Of a stretch of 64,000 nucleotides of DNA, positions 1-7,813 are shown in pieces. Position 1 is the first letter of the stretch; each line of letters opens with the position of its first letter. Origin of the DNA: JAGOMX01 sp041738135 (GTDB lineage: Bacteria; Pseudomonadota; Alphaproteobacteria; JAGOMX01); the NCBI GenBank assembly GCA_041738135.1, contig JBGSQK010000018.1, forward strand, positions 1-64,000, written 5' to 3'. A program made the translations under genes and the position numbers. Below the pieces are notes generated by a model that made no database searches, had not been told where the DNA came from, and saw only the letters and a program-made list of their open reading frames with translations.

Positions 1-18
1 TGAAACCCTTGCTGTTGT

Positions 19-94
19 TGGTGGGCACTACTGGATTCGAACCAGTGACCCTCTGATTAAAAGTCAGATGCTCTACCGACTGAGCTAAGTGCCC
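19..94 (-). tRNA. tRNA-Lys (anticodon TTT)
   Basis: Read on the minus strand the 76 nt form a complete cloverleaf. The acceptor GGGCACT pairs with AGTGCCC, followed by TA, the D-arm GCTC...GAGC, an anticodon arm whose loop CTTTTAA places TTT at positions 34-36 (window 59-61), and a T-arm with GGTTCGAATCC. The discriminator A is followed by an encoded CCA. It decodes AAA/AAG lysine codons. It is the first complete feature of the window. Confidence 0.97.
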
Positions 95-186
95 CGACAA
101 CGAATGTTAAAATATGCTGAGAAATCCAATTGGTCAATAACAATATTTCAGTTACAGTGTCTTCTTTTAAGAAAGTGAGTGGAAAA

Positions 187-1119
187 ATGGAAAAATTTGA
201 TGTTACCAAAGAGTTTAGCGGTATGAGGCTAGATCGTTTTTTAAGACATTTTATAAACGGATTGCCTCAAAGTATGATCCAAAAATGGTCAAGAAAGGGG
301 CTTATCAAGATTAATCAAAAAAAATGTAAAGCTGATGATCGTGTCAATGAGGGTGATCAAGTAACTTCACCATCATTTAAAGTGGATGAATTGTTTGTCC
401 CGAAAAAAAAGATTCTAGTAACTCCGCATTTGATAAAAGATTTCAAATCTTGGATCATTCATGAAAATGAAGATTTTTTAGTTATCAACAAACCAGCTGG
501 TCTGGCTGTTCAAGGTGGTACAAACCTAAAAATGCACCTGGACCTCATCCTTGAAGCTTTAGCTGCTCAGGAGGGTCTTCATCTGCGTCTGGTCCATCGC
601 CTTGATAAGGAAACCAGTGGGTTATTGATCCTAGCAAAAAGCAGGATTGCAGCAGAACGGCTTACTGAGCAATTTCAAAATAGAGAAATTCAAAAATATT
701 ATGTGGCTCTGGTCGTGGGAAGACCACATCTTGCTTCAGGCGAAATTGATATTCCCTTGAGCAAAGGTATGACCCCCACCGGAGAAAGGGTTATTACAGA
801 TACAGAAGATGCCAGGGAAGCCCTAACATATTTCAAGGTTTTGCAAACACTGGATGAACTAACGTTGATGTTACTTGAGCCTAAAACGGGCCGGACACAT
901 CAACTAAGAGCTCACTGTCAGTATGGTTTAGGCACACCTATCCTTGGTGACGGTAAATATGGTGGTAAGGGCGCTCTACCTTTTGGACGTGAAGATAATC
1001 TCTTTTTGCACTCCTCTAAAATTGTCATCCCGATGGAAAATGGTGAATTTCTTGAGTTATCAACAAAACTACCTCAACACTTTTTTAAATACGTTAAGGA
1101 TTTAGCTGTGAATATTTAA
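187..1119 (+). CDS. rluC: RluA-family 23S rRNA pseudouridine synthase (RluC-like)
   Basis: This 310-residue protein should isomerise uridines in 23S rRNA to pseudouridine. An N-terminal S4 RNA-binding domain (about residues 1-75) precedes the RluA catalytic domain. The signature HRLDKETSGLLILAKS is present, with the catalytic Asp at residue 140, and GRTHQLRAH lies near residue 240. The ATG at 187 begins MEKFDVTKEFSG, where family alignments normally start. An upstream in-frame TTG at 130 would add 19 unlikely residues. The RluC rather than RluD assignment rests on overall resemblance and is less certain than the family. It appears to be transcribed with the downstream zinc-ribbon gene. Confidence 0.88.
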   Translation: MEKFDVTKEFSGMRLDRFLRHFINGLPQSMIQKWSRKGLIKINQKKCKADDRVNEGDQVTSPSFKVDELFVPKKKILVTPHLIKDFKSWIIHENEDFLVINKPAGLAVQGGTNLKMHLDLILEALAAQEGLHLRLVHRLDKETSGLLILAKSRIAAERLTEQFQNREIQKYYVALVVGRPHLASGEIDIPLSKGMTPTGERVITDTEDAREALTYFKVLQTLDELTLMLLEPKTGRTHQLRAHCQYGLGTPILGDGKYGGKGALPFGREDNLFLHSSKIVIPMENGEFLELSTKLPQHFFKYVKDLAVNI

Positions 1120-1180
1120 CTCTTTTTTAAATCGGACATGCGAAGTTAATGTATCGATAAAATAAAAAAGGAACAAAAAA

Positions 1181-1477
1181 GTGTCGAAACCTGAGTGGGG
1201 TACTAAAAGAACTTGTCAATCTTGCGATACGTTTTTTTATGATCTGAAAAAAGATCCAATAACATGCCCGAAATGTCTAACTGTTTATGACGAAAAAACT
1301 TTGTTGAGTAAACGGAATGTTCCTATGGAAATTGAAAGTGATATAGAAAATGAGGCATCCATTGAGGATGCCCAAGAAGAAGAGGATGAATTTTTTCTAG
1401 ATAAACCCTCTGATTTATTGGAATCACTAGAAGATTTAGACGAGGAATTCCATCCCCAACAAGCCATACAAATCTGA
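1181..1477 (+). CDS. TIGR02300-type zinc-ribbon protein
   Basis: This 98-residue protein of unknown role matches what is known of the TIGR02300 family, which is widespread in Alphaproteobacteria. The N-terminal half has two Cys-x2-Cys pairs (CQSC and CPKC) flanking the hallmark FYDLKKDP, which would form a zinc ribbon. The C-terminal half is strongly acidic and probably disordered. The GTG start at 1181 follows AAAGGA at a normal distance. The gene lies 61 bp after the pseudouridine synthase and ends at a strong hairpin shared with the convergent thiolase. No enzymatic role can be assigned. Confidence 0.85.
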   Translation: MSKPEWGTKRTCQSCDTFFYDLKKDPITCPKCLTVYDEKTLLSKRNVPMEIESDIENEASIEDAQEEEDEFFLDKPSDLLESLEDLDEEFHPQQAIQI

Positions 1478-1482
1478 ATCTT

Positions 1483-1513
1483 AGGAACCCACTTCCATGT
1501 AAGTGGGTTCCTT
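1483..1513. terminator. Bidirectional terminator between TIGR02300 gene and thiolase
   Basis: A 12-bp perfect stem (AGGAACCCACTT / AAGTGGGTTCCT) with a 6-nt loop is followed by a T-rich stretch on the plus strand. It sits in the 42-bp gap between two convergent genes, so it can stop transcription from both sides. Confidence 0.85.
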
Positions 1514-1519
1514 CTTTCT

Positions 1520-2701
1520 CTACAAAATCTCAATAGCAACAGCCACGGACTCACCACCGCCTATACAAATGGCTGCGATTCCTTTCTTTCCGCCTATTCT
1601 TCTTAAGGCATGCGTCAAAGTTACTAAAATCCTGGCTCCACTGCCACCTATGGGATGTCCCAAGGCACATGCGCCACCATGAATGTTAACCTTTGCGTGA
1701 TCAAGCTTTAAATCTTTCATTGCAGCCAAGGTTACAACTGCAAAAGCTTCGTTAATTTCAAACAGATCAACATCTTCCTTTTTCCAACCGGTTTTCTGGA
1801 ACAAAAGCTCAATAGCTTTTACGGGTGCCAATGTAAACCATTCAGGCTCACGGGAATAAGAGGATTGTGCCACAACTTTCGCAAGGGGTGATATTCCCAA
1901 TTCTAAAGCCTTCGAGGCTTTCATTAATAACAAGGAAGACGCTCCATCCGTTAAAGGACTTGAGCTGGCAGGAGTTACAGTTCCTCCCTCACGGAAAGAA
2001 GGCTTCAACAAAGGTACCTTTTCAAAATCAAGTTTATCCAATTGCTCATCTTTTGTCTGAAGGATTTCTTTATTTTTTTCTTTCAAAGTGATCGGAGCAA
2101 TTTCATTAGAAAACCAACCATTCTCAGTTGCCTTAATTGCGCGTCGTCCCGATTCAATTGCAAAATCATCTTGTTCTTTTCGCGAAAATTTGTATTTTTC
2201 TGCTGTGTCTTCAGCAAAAGAACCCATTGCGCGCTTTTGATATGGATCTTCCAAACCATCTAGCAACGTATGGTCAAATATCACATCATGACCGTAGCGG
2301 TACCCTCCTCTCGCTTTGGCTAGCAAATAAGGCCCCATTGTCATGTTTTCCATGCCACCGGCCACAACTATTTGAGAATGACCGAGATTTATCTGGTCAC
2401 AAGCTAACATCACTGACTTCAAACCAGATCCACAAACCTTATTAATGGTGGAGCAATGAACGGATACGGGAAGACCAGCCTTTATATTTGCTTGCCTCGC
2501 GGGAGCCTGTCCTAGGCCTGCAGACAAAACACATCCCATTATGGTTTCATCAATAAGCTCCGGTTTCAACTTAACCTCGTTAAGGGTGGCCTTAATAACA
2601 GCTGCCCCTAAATCTGTGGCGCTAAAGTTTTTATAAACACCTTGAAAAGCACCCATTGGCGTGCGCTTTGCAGCTACAATTACAACTGAATCTTGGCTCA
2701 T
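1520..2701 (-). CDS. Acetyl-CoA acetyltransferase (thiolase)
   Basis: This 393-residue thiolase catalyses reversible condensation of two acetyl-CoA to acetoacetyl-CoA, or the degradative cleavage. Its length and catalytic residues match biosynthetic thiolases such as PhaA/AtoB. The nucleophilic Cys90 is in NKVCGSGLKS, His349 in CALGHPIGGSGAR, and the acid/base Cys379 in CIGGGES. NEAFAVV is also intact. It is transcribed away from the putative origin. No phaB or phaC lies nearby; a MaoC-like hydratase is encoded at 44.2 kb but is not linked. Whether it feeds polyhydroxybutyrate, ketone-body or fatty-acid metabolism cannot be told from context. Confidence 0.93.
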   Translation of the reverse strand: MSQDSVVIVAAKRTPMGAFQGVYKNFSATDLGAAVIKATLNEVKLKPELIDETIMGCVLSAGLGQAPARQANIKAGLPVSVHCSTINKVCGSGLKSVMLACDQINLGHSQIVVAGGMENMTMGPYLLAKARGGYRYGHDVIFDHTLLDGLEDPYQKRAMGSFAEDTAEKYKFSRKEQDDFAIESGRRAIKATENGWFSNEIAPITLKEKNKEILQTKDEQLDKLDFEKVPLLKPSFREGGTVTPASSSPLTDGASSLLLMKASKALELGISPLAKVVAQSSYSREPEWFTLAPVKAIELLFQKTGWKKEDVDLFEINEAFAVVTLAAMKDLKLDHAKVNIHGGACALGHPIGGSGARILVTLTHALRRIGGKKGIAAICIGGGESVAVAIEIL

Positions 2702-2848
2702 GAATTCTCCTGTTAAATTTTTATCTCATATAAGATTAATTCCATTTGAGCATATTTGTAAGACATATTTTACGACTATTTTTTAAAGTGAAAATAAGCT
2801 GCAGAGAAAATTCAAAGGCCCCTCTTTGCCTATACGTTGGAGCAAATA

Positions 2849-2941
2849 AGTGAGTATTTGAAAGAAAAAATGCCAACTTAGTATGGTCTTTTGCACATGG
2901 ACGGCCAATGGTCTAACCATTTTTTCTTTCAAATACTCACT
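2849..2941. repeat. Perfect 24-bp inverted repeat with 45-bp spacer
   Basis: The arms at 2849-2872 and 2918-2941 are exact reverse complements over 24 bp (beginning AGTGAGTATTTGAAAG). The spacer 2873-2917 is unrelated to the arms. The element lies about 100 bp from the DnaA-box cluster, between the divergently transcribed thiolase and hemE genes, so it is not an obvious terminator of either. It could be a palindromic mobile element, a protein-binding site or a cruciform near the origin. Confidence 0.8.
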
Positions 2942-3039
2942 AATCTCAGTCCGCGTGAGGTTTGAGAAATAGTTTTATGACATAATTAATGATTTCAATG
3001 ACATAGCAAACACAGACACCTGCTTTAAATTTGTTCACG

Positions 3040-3414
3040 CCTGCCATGTGGATAACTCTTCTTAAGAGATGTATAACTGGCATGTTTAGATGCCTCACAT
3101 TTTTTCGAAAATTTTATCCAGATAAACATAACCTCTTATCCACAGACCTTAAAGTGTGGATAATTCCTTAATGAAAAAAATTATTCGATCATCATAATGT
3201 AGTTATCAACAACCACGTATCACTCAAGAACCGCTATTTTACTAGAGTTTTAGCCATAAATCCCTTAAATAGCTGATTTATCTACACCTGTGGATAAAAT
3301 TGTTATTATTTTAATGGACTTGATTGCCACCTGTGAATTGGCTATATCAACAGGTACTACTACTATAACTAACCTTTTATATATATATTATATTAGATAT
3401 AGAGCTCGGGAAAA
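3040..3414. other. oriC: Probable chromosomal replication origin (oriC)
   Basis: Four perfect DnaA boxes (TTATCCACA or its complement) lie at 3047-3055, 3136-3144, 3155-3163 and 3289-3297. Single-mismatch boxes lie at 3114-3122, 3203-3211 and 3278-3286. AT-rich segments that could serve as unwinding elements are at 3299-3320 and especially 3373-3403 (TA repeats). The region directly precedes hemE, which flanks the origin in Caulobacter and is the conserved origin neighbour in many Alphaproteobacteria. A perfect parS and parAB follow within 6 kb. I see no TTAA-N7-TTAA CtrA site inside it. The whole gap 2702-3414 contains no convincing gene. Confidence 0.85.
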
Positions 3415-4449
3415 ATGTCTGATCAGCGCATCTTAAAAGTCTTAAAGGGTACTCATCTTAAAAGACCACCCTGTTGGTTTATGAGGCAAGCTGGCAGGTA
3501 TCTTCCTGAGTATAAGCAAACCAGGAGTAAGTTTAGCCATTTTAAAACGTTTCTGTTTTCCACACCAGATATCGTAGAGGTTACGTTGCAACCTTTAAGA
3601 CGATTTGATCTGGATGCTGCGATCATATTTTCTGATATTTTGGTTGTTCCTATGATTTTAGGTGTAGAAGTGGATGTGGTTGAGAATCTGGGACCACAAT
3701 TAACAATGATCAATGATCCAGATGACTTATCAAACTTAAAAGCAGACGGAAACTTTTCTAAATGCCTTCCCATTTATGAAGCTATTTCTGAAGTACGATC
3801 AAAACTTGATAAAAACAAATCACTGATTGGTTTTGCCGGCGGCCCATGGACAGTGGCATCATATATGATCGAGGGAAAAACCAGCAAGACCTTTGCTAAA
3901 ACAAAGCTTTTTGGATACAAATGGCCACAAGCCTTTAAGCAACTTCTCTATCTAATCAGTAATATTTCAGCCAGACATCTGATTAATCAGATTGAGGCAG
4001 GCGCTAATGTTATTAAAATATTTGATAGCTGGGCAGGGGCAGTTCCCTATAACAGGATCAATGAATGGATCATAGAACCTCACCAAAGACTCGTGGAACA
4101 GGTTAAAGCTGCATATCCTCATATACCCATCATAAGCTTTAATAAGGGTCAGGAGAGGGCTTATAATGAGTATTTAGCAAAAGTCCCCGTAAACGGAGTC
4201 GCGCTAGGTCCCAACACCAATTTCAAGATGGCTGTAGAAAATCTCCAAAAATTTGTAGCAGTTCAAGGCGCCATGGATCCACAATTATTGGTACTGGGAG
4301 GTCAAGTTATGATAGAAGATATTGAAAGACATATTTATCTAGCGGGCGAAAGACCTTACATATTTAATTTGGGTCACGGAATTGTTCCTGAAACCCCCTT
4401 GGAAAACGTTCAGCTAGTTCTTGATACATTGGATAGGATTTGTAAATGA
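3415..4449 (+). CDS. hemE: Uroporphyrinogen decarboxylase
   Basis: HemE converts uroporphyrinogen III to coproporphyrinogen III by four decarboxylations in cytoplasmic heme synthesis. The 344-residue length is typical. The family signature PPCWFMRQAGRYLPEY is at the N-terminus, and FAGGPWTVASYMIEG and the C-terminal NLGHGIVPETPLENV are conserved. The ATG at 3415 follows a weak GGGA. The gene is the first of hemE-hemH-hemJ: its stop overlaps the hemH start by 4 bp (ATGA), which implies translational coupling. It lies immediately next to the DnaA-box cluster. Confidence 0.97.
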   Translation: MSDQRILKVLKGTHLKRPPCWFMRQAGRYLPEYKQTRSKFSHFKTFLFSTPDIVEVTLQPLRRFDLDAAIIFSDILVVPMILGVEVDVVENLGPQLTMINDPDDLSNLKADGNFSKCLPIYEAISEVRSKLDKNKSLIGFAGGPWTVASYMIEGKTSKTFAKTKLFGYKWPQAFKQLLYLISNISARHLINQIEAGANVIKIFDSWAGAVPYNRINEWIIEPHQRLVEQVKAAYPHIPIISFNKGQERAYNEYLAKVPVNGVALGPNTNFKMAVENLQKFVAVQGAMDPQLLVLGGQVMIEDIERHIYLAGERPYIFNLGHGIVPETPLENVQLVLDTLDRICK

Positions 4450-5441
4450 AAGCGGTTGTTATCTTTAATTTAGGTGGACCTGATAATCTCAAGAATGTCA
4501 GACCATTCCTTTTTAACCTATTTTACGACAAAGCAATTCTGAATTTAATAAATCCATTCAGATATTTGCTTGCTAAACTTGTGAGTACTAGAAGAAATTC
4601 AACAGCCCAAGATATTTATAAGCATTTAGGCGGCAGATCTCCCATTTTAGAGGAGACTCAAAAACAAGCAGATGCTCTTCAAAAATCATTAGGGGAAGAT
4701 TATAAAGTTTTCGTATGCATGCGTTATTGGTTCCCCTTAATTGATTCCGTCATAAAGCAAGTTATGGATTCTAATCCAGAAGAAATAATTTTACTCCCTT
4801 TGTACCCCCAGTATTCTCTTGCCACAACGGGATCGTTTTTTGATGCTTGGGATAAGGCTATGAAGGAAACCGGTTGTTTAATCCCTTTAAGAAAAATTTG
4901 TTGTTATCCGAGTAATTCCCTGTTTAATAAATCATATATGGCTATCATATCTCAGGAGATAAAGAATCAGAACATTCCTCAAAATGCTCGATATTTATTT
5001 TCTGCGCATGGCTTGCCAAAGAAAAATATTGCTCAAGGGGATCCATATGAAGAGCACGTACATTTTTCAGTTAATGAAGTTACAAAAGGACTTCCTTTAA
5101 TTAGAGACTATGTGATCTGCTATCAAAGCAAGGTAGGGCCTTTGGAATGGTTGGGGCCTTCAACTGAAGATGAAATCTTAAGAGCAGCAAATGATAAAGT
5201 CCCCATCGTTATTGTTCCCATAAGCTTTGTTTCTGAAAATTCAGAAACCCTATATGAACTGGATTATTTATACCACACTTACGCAAATTCTTTAGGGCTA
5301 ACACAGTATTATCGCATACCCACTGTGCAAGCCAACACATTGTTTATTGAGGCATTAGCTTCTCTAGTACAAAATGAACATCAACAACCTTGTTTAGCAA
5401 TAAGATGCCAACTATCATGTAATTCATTGAGAGCAGCATAA
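4446..5441 (+). CDS. hemH: Ferrochelatase
   Basis: HemH inserts Fe2+ into protoporphyrin IX, the last step of heme b synthesis, at the membrane surface. At 331 residues, the signature FSAHGLPKKNIAQGDPYEEH contains the catalytic His, and QSKVGPLEWLGPSTEDEI and PISFVSENSETLYELD are conserved. The C-terminus carries three cysteines (316, 321, 325), and a Cys pair lies at 152-153. This arrangement recalls the [2Fe-2S] ferrochelatases known from Caulobacter and animals; cluster binding here is inference. The gene overlaps hemE by 4 bp and hemJ by 1 bp (TAATG). Confidence 0.95.
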   Translation: MKAVVIFNLGGPDNLKNVRPFLFNLFYDKAILNLINPFRYLLAKLVSTRRNSTAQDIYKHLGGRSPILEETQKQADALQKSLGEDYKVFVCMRYWFPLIDSVIKQVMDSNPEEIILLPLYPQYSLATTGSFFDAWDKAMKETGCLIPLRKICCYPSNSLFNKSYMAIISQEIKNQNIPQNARYLFSAHGLPKKNIAQGDPYEEHVHFSVNEVTKGLPLIRDYVICYQSKVGPLEWLGPSTEDEILRAANDKVPIVIVPISFVSENSETLYELDYLYHTYANSLGLTQYYRIPTVQANTLFIEALASLVQNEHQQPCLAIRCQLSCNSLRAA

Positions 5442-5893
5442 TGGAAATGTTTGATCTTTCAGCTTATTATCTATGGATAAAGTCTTTCCATATTATTAGC
5501 GTCATTAGTTGGATGGCTGCCATGTTTTATCTACCCCGCTTGTTTGTCTATCACTCGCAATCGCAACCAGGATCAGATATGTCCAATCAGCTTTTGGTAA
5601 TGGAAGAACGTCTCATAAGAATTATTATGAACCCTGCCATGATCATGACTTACTTATTCGGTATAATCTTGATTTTGACCCCTGGCATTGTAAGTTGGAC
5701 GGAAGGTTGGCTGCATGTAAAACTCTTACTGGTTTTGCTGCTCTCAGCCATTCATGGGCTGAACATAAAATGGTACAAAGGCTTTAAATGCGAAGAAAGA
5801 AATATAAGCCATGTGTATTTTCGTGTTGCAAATGAGATTCCAGTTGTTATAATGGTGGTGATTGTCATTATGGTTGTTGTAAAACCTTTTTAG
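5441..5893 (+). CDS. hemJ: Protoporphyrinogen IX oxidase HemJ
   Basis: HemJ oxidises protoporphyrinogen IX to protoporphyrin IX, supplying the substrate of HemH. It is a 150-residue integral membrane protein with about four hydrophobic helices. The N-terminal YLWIKSFHIISVISWMA contains the conserved heme-ligand His, and MFYLPRLFVYH is typical of the family. Its start overlaps the hemH stop (TAATG), giving a tight three-gene heme operon. HemJ is the usual oxidase of Alphaproteobacteria lacking HemG/HemY, and neither of those is visible in this window. Confidence 0.94.
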   Translation: MEMFDLSAYYLWIKSFHIISVISWMAAMFYLPRLFVYHSQSQPGSDMSNQLLVMEERLIRIIMNPAMIMTYLFGIILILTPGIVSWTEGWLHVKLLLVLLLSAIHGLNIKWYKGFKCEERNISHVYFRVANEIPVVIMVVIVIMVVVKPF

Positions 5894-5951
5894 AGCAGCC
5901 ATTCACAAAAACAGTCATTTCCCTCAACATTTCCAATCGGTAAAGCATGTC

Positions 5952-7208
5952 ATGAATATTCGAGATTTAAAAAAGAAAGCACCGGCCGAACTTTTACGTA
6001 TGGCCGAAGAATTAGAAATTGAAAACGCCAGCACACTTCGGACCCAGGATATTATTTATGGTATCCTGAGAAAGTCCGCTGAGCAAGATGTGGCGATTTT
6101 CGGACAAGGTATTTTAGAAATACTACAAGATGGTTTTGGTTTCCTAAGATCACCTGAAGCAAACTATCTTCCTGGCCCTGATGATATATATGTATCGCCT
6201 AGTCAAATCAGACGTTTTGGTTTAAGAACTGGCGATACGGTTGAAGGCCAGATTCGTTCGCCAAAAGAAGGTGAAAGATACTTCGCTCTTCTTAAAGTGA
6301 ACACCATTAACTTTGAAGCGCCTGAAAATGTCAAAAACAGAATTAACTTTGACAATCTGACACCACTTTATCCCGATGAACGTCTTCATCTGGAATCAAA
6401 AGCCCCTACAGACAAAGATTTAACTCGTCGTGTTATTGACATAATTGCACCTTTAGGTAAGGGTCAGCGCGCACTAATCACAGCGCCACCTAGAACCGGT
6501 AAGACTGTCATGCTGCAAAATATTGCCCATGCCATCACGGATAATCATCCTGAGGTGTTTCTTATCGTTCTGCTCATCGACGAGCGTCCTGAGGAAGTTA
6601 CGGACATGCAGCGTTCTGTTAAAGGTGAAGTAGTGAGTTCAACTTTCGATGAGCCCGCAAACAGACATATTCAAGTTGCTGAAATGGTTATCGAAAAAGC
6701 TAAGAGACTTGTGGAATACAAGCGAGATGTGGTTATTCTTCTCGATTCCATAACCAGGCTTGCTCGTGCCTATAACACAGTTATCCCGTCATCTGGCAAG
6801 GTTTTAACTGGTGGTGTGGATGCCAACGCCCTTCAAAGGCCTAAACGTTTCTTTGGCGCGGCAAGAAATATTGAGGAAGGTGGGTCTCTAACCATTATTG
6901 CGACAGCATTGGTGGATACTGGTTCCCGTATGGACGAAGTTATCTTTGAAGAATTTAAAGGTACTGGCAACAGCGAAATTATTTTGGATAGAAAACTTTC
7001 TGACAAACGTGTATTCCCATCTATCGATATCACTAAGTCAGGAACCCGTAAGGAAGACCTCCTATTGGATAAAAACGAATTGGCCAAAACATGGGTGTTG
7101 CGTCGTATTCTTGACCCCATGGGACCAAATGATGGCATGGAGTTCCTCGTTGAAAAGCTTCGGACTACAAAGAGTAACGAAGAGTTTTACTTCTCAATGA
7201 ACACGTAA
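5952..7208 (+). CDS. rho: Transcription termination factor Rho
   Basis: Rho is a hexameric RNA helicase that ends transcription of untranslated RNA. The 418-residue length matches E. coli Rho. The N-terminal Rho-N and cold-shock RNA-binding domains (about 1-125) include LEILQDGFGFLRSP. The ATPase core has Walker A PPRTGKT (about 179-185), LLIDERPEEVTDM, the Walker B-like VVILLDSITRLARAYN, and the R-loop region GGVDANALQRPKRFFGAARN. The gene lies 58 bp after hemJ, a conserved alphaproteobacterial neighbourhood. It ends directly before the parS site. Confidence 0.98.
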   Translation: MNIRDLKKKAPAELLRMAEELEIENASTLRTQDIIYGILRKSAEQDVAIFGQGILEILQDGFGFLRSPEANYLPGPDDIYVSPSQIRRFGLRTGDTVEGQIRSPKEGERYFALLKVNTINFEAPENVKNRINFDNLTPLYPDERLHLESKAPTDKDLTRRVIDIIAPLGKGQRALITAPPRTGKTVMLQNIAHAITDNHPEVFLIVLLIDERPEEVTDMQRSVKGEVVSSTFDEPANRHIQVAEMVIEKAKRLVEYKRDVVILLDSITRLARAYNTVIPSSGKVLTGGVDANALQRPKRFFGAARNIEEGGSLTIIATALVDTGSRMDEVIFEEFKGTGNSEIILDRKLSDKRVFPSIDITKSGTRKEDLLLDKNELAKTWVLRRILDPMGPNDGMEFLVEKLRTTKSNEEFYFSMNT

Positions 7209-7210
7209 AG

Positions 7211-7226
7211 TGTTTCACGTGAAACA
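7211..7226. other. parS: parS centromere site
   Basis: The 16-bp palindrome TGTTTCACGTGAAACA matches the conserved bacterial parS consensus at every position. It lies in the 20-bp gap between rho and rsmG, about 600 bp upstream of parA and parB, whose products bind and partition such sites. It is 3.8 kb from the putative origin, within the usual parS-oriC distance. It also overlaps the leader of rsmG, with the ATG only 3 nt downstream. I noticed no second perfect copy in the window. Confidence 0.95.
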
Positions 7227-7228
7227 AT

Positions 7229-7795
7229 ATGACTGAATCAGAAAAGATTGCCGCTTATTGCGAACTGTTAATTAAATGGAACGCAAAAATCAATCTCATC
7301 GGACGTGCCACCGTGACAGATATCATGGAAAGGCACGTCCATGATTGTTTACAATTATCCGAGTATTTACCTGATAAAGAAGCCAAAATAGTAGATTTAG
7401 GAACGGGCGCGGGGTTGCCCGGTATTTTATTGGCCATAAAAGGCTATAAAAACATTACACTTATCGAGTCAGATCAGAAAAAATGTGTATTTTTAAGGGA
7501 AGCCCGTCGAGCTCTAAATCTGGAATGTGAAATTCTTGAAGCAAGAATTGAAGATATTGATAATCGTAAATTTGATATTATTGTGAGTCGAGCCATGGCA
7601 TCATTTATGGACCTACTGAATCTAAGCGAACCGCTTTTATTTAAGGATAGTAAGTGTTTATTCATGAAGGGGCAGTCATACCAGGATGAAATTGATCAAG
7701 TAAGCAAATCTTGGAATTATGTTATTAAGATAAATTCTAGTAAAACAGGTTGCGGCGGCGTCATTTTAGAGGTACAAAATATAAGTAGAATATGA
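7229..7795 (+). CDS. rsmG: 16S rRNA (guanine-N7)-methyltransferase RsmG
   Basis: RsmG (GidB) methylates N7 of G527 in 16S rRNA using S-adenosylmethionine; its loss gives low-level streptomycin resistance in known bacteria. The 188-residue protein has N-terminal LLIKWNAKINLIG, the SAM-binding DLGTGAGLPGILLA, and VSRAMASFMDLL. The start lies 3 nt after parS, so no standard ribosome-binding site is apparent except what the palindrome (GAAAC) offers. mnmE and mnmG, usually immediately upstream, are absent; rho takes that place. Confidence 0.95.
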   Translation: MTESEKIAAYCELLIKWNAKINLIGRATVTDIMERHVHDCLQLSEYLPDKEAKIVDLGTGAGLPGILLAIKGYKNITLIESDQKKCVFLREARRALNLECEILEARIEDIDNRKFDIIVSRAMASFMDLLNLSEPLLFKDSKCLFMKGQSYQDEIDQVSKSWNYVIKINSSKTGCGGVILEVQNISRI

Positions 7796-7813
7796 AAATG
7801 AGAGAACAGGATC

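Noticed and set aside
2942..3414. CtrA sites inside the origin
   Set aside because: TTAA motifs occur but none have the required 7-bp spacing; the best, near 3265, lacks the second TTAA.
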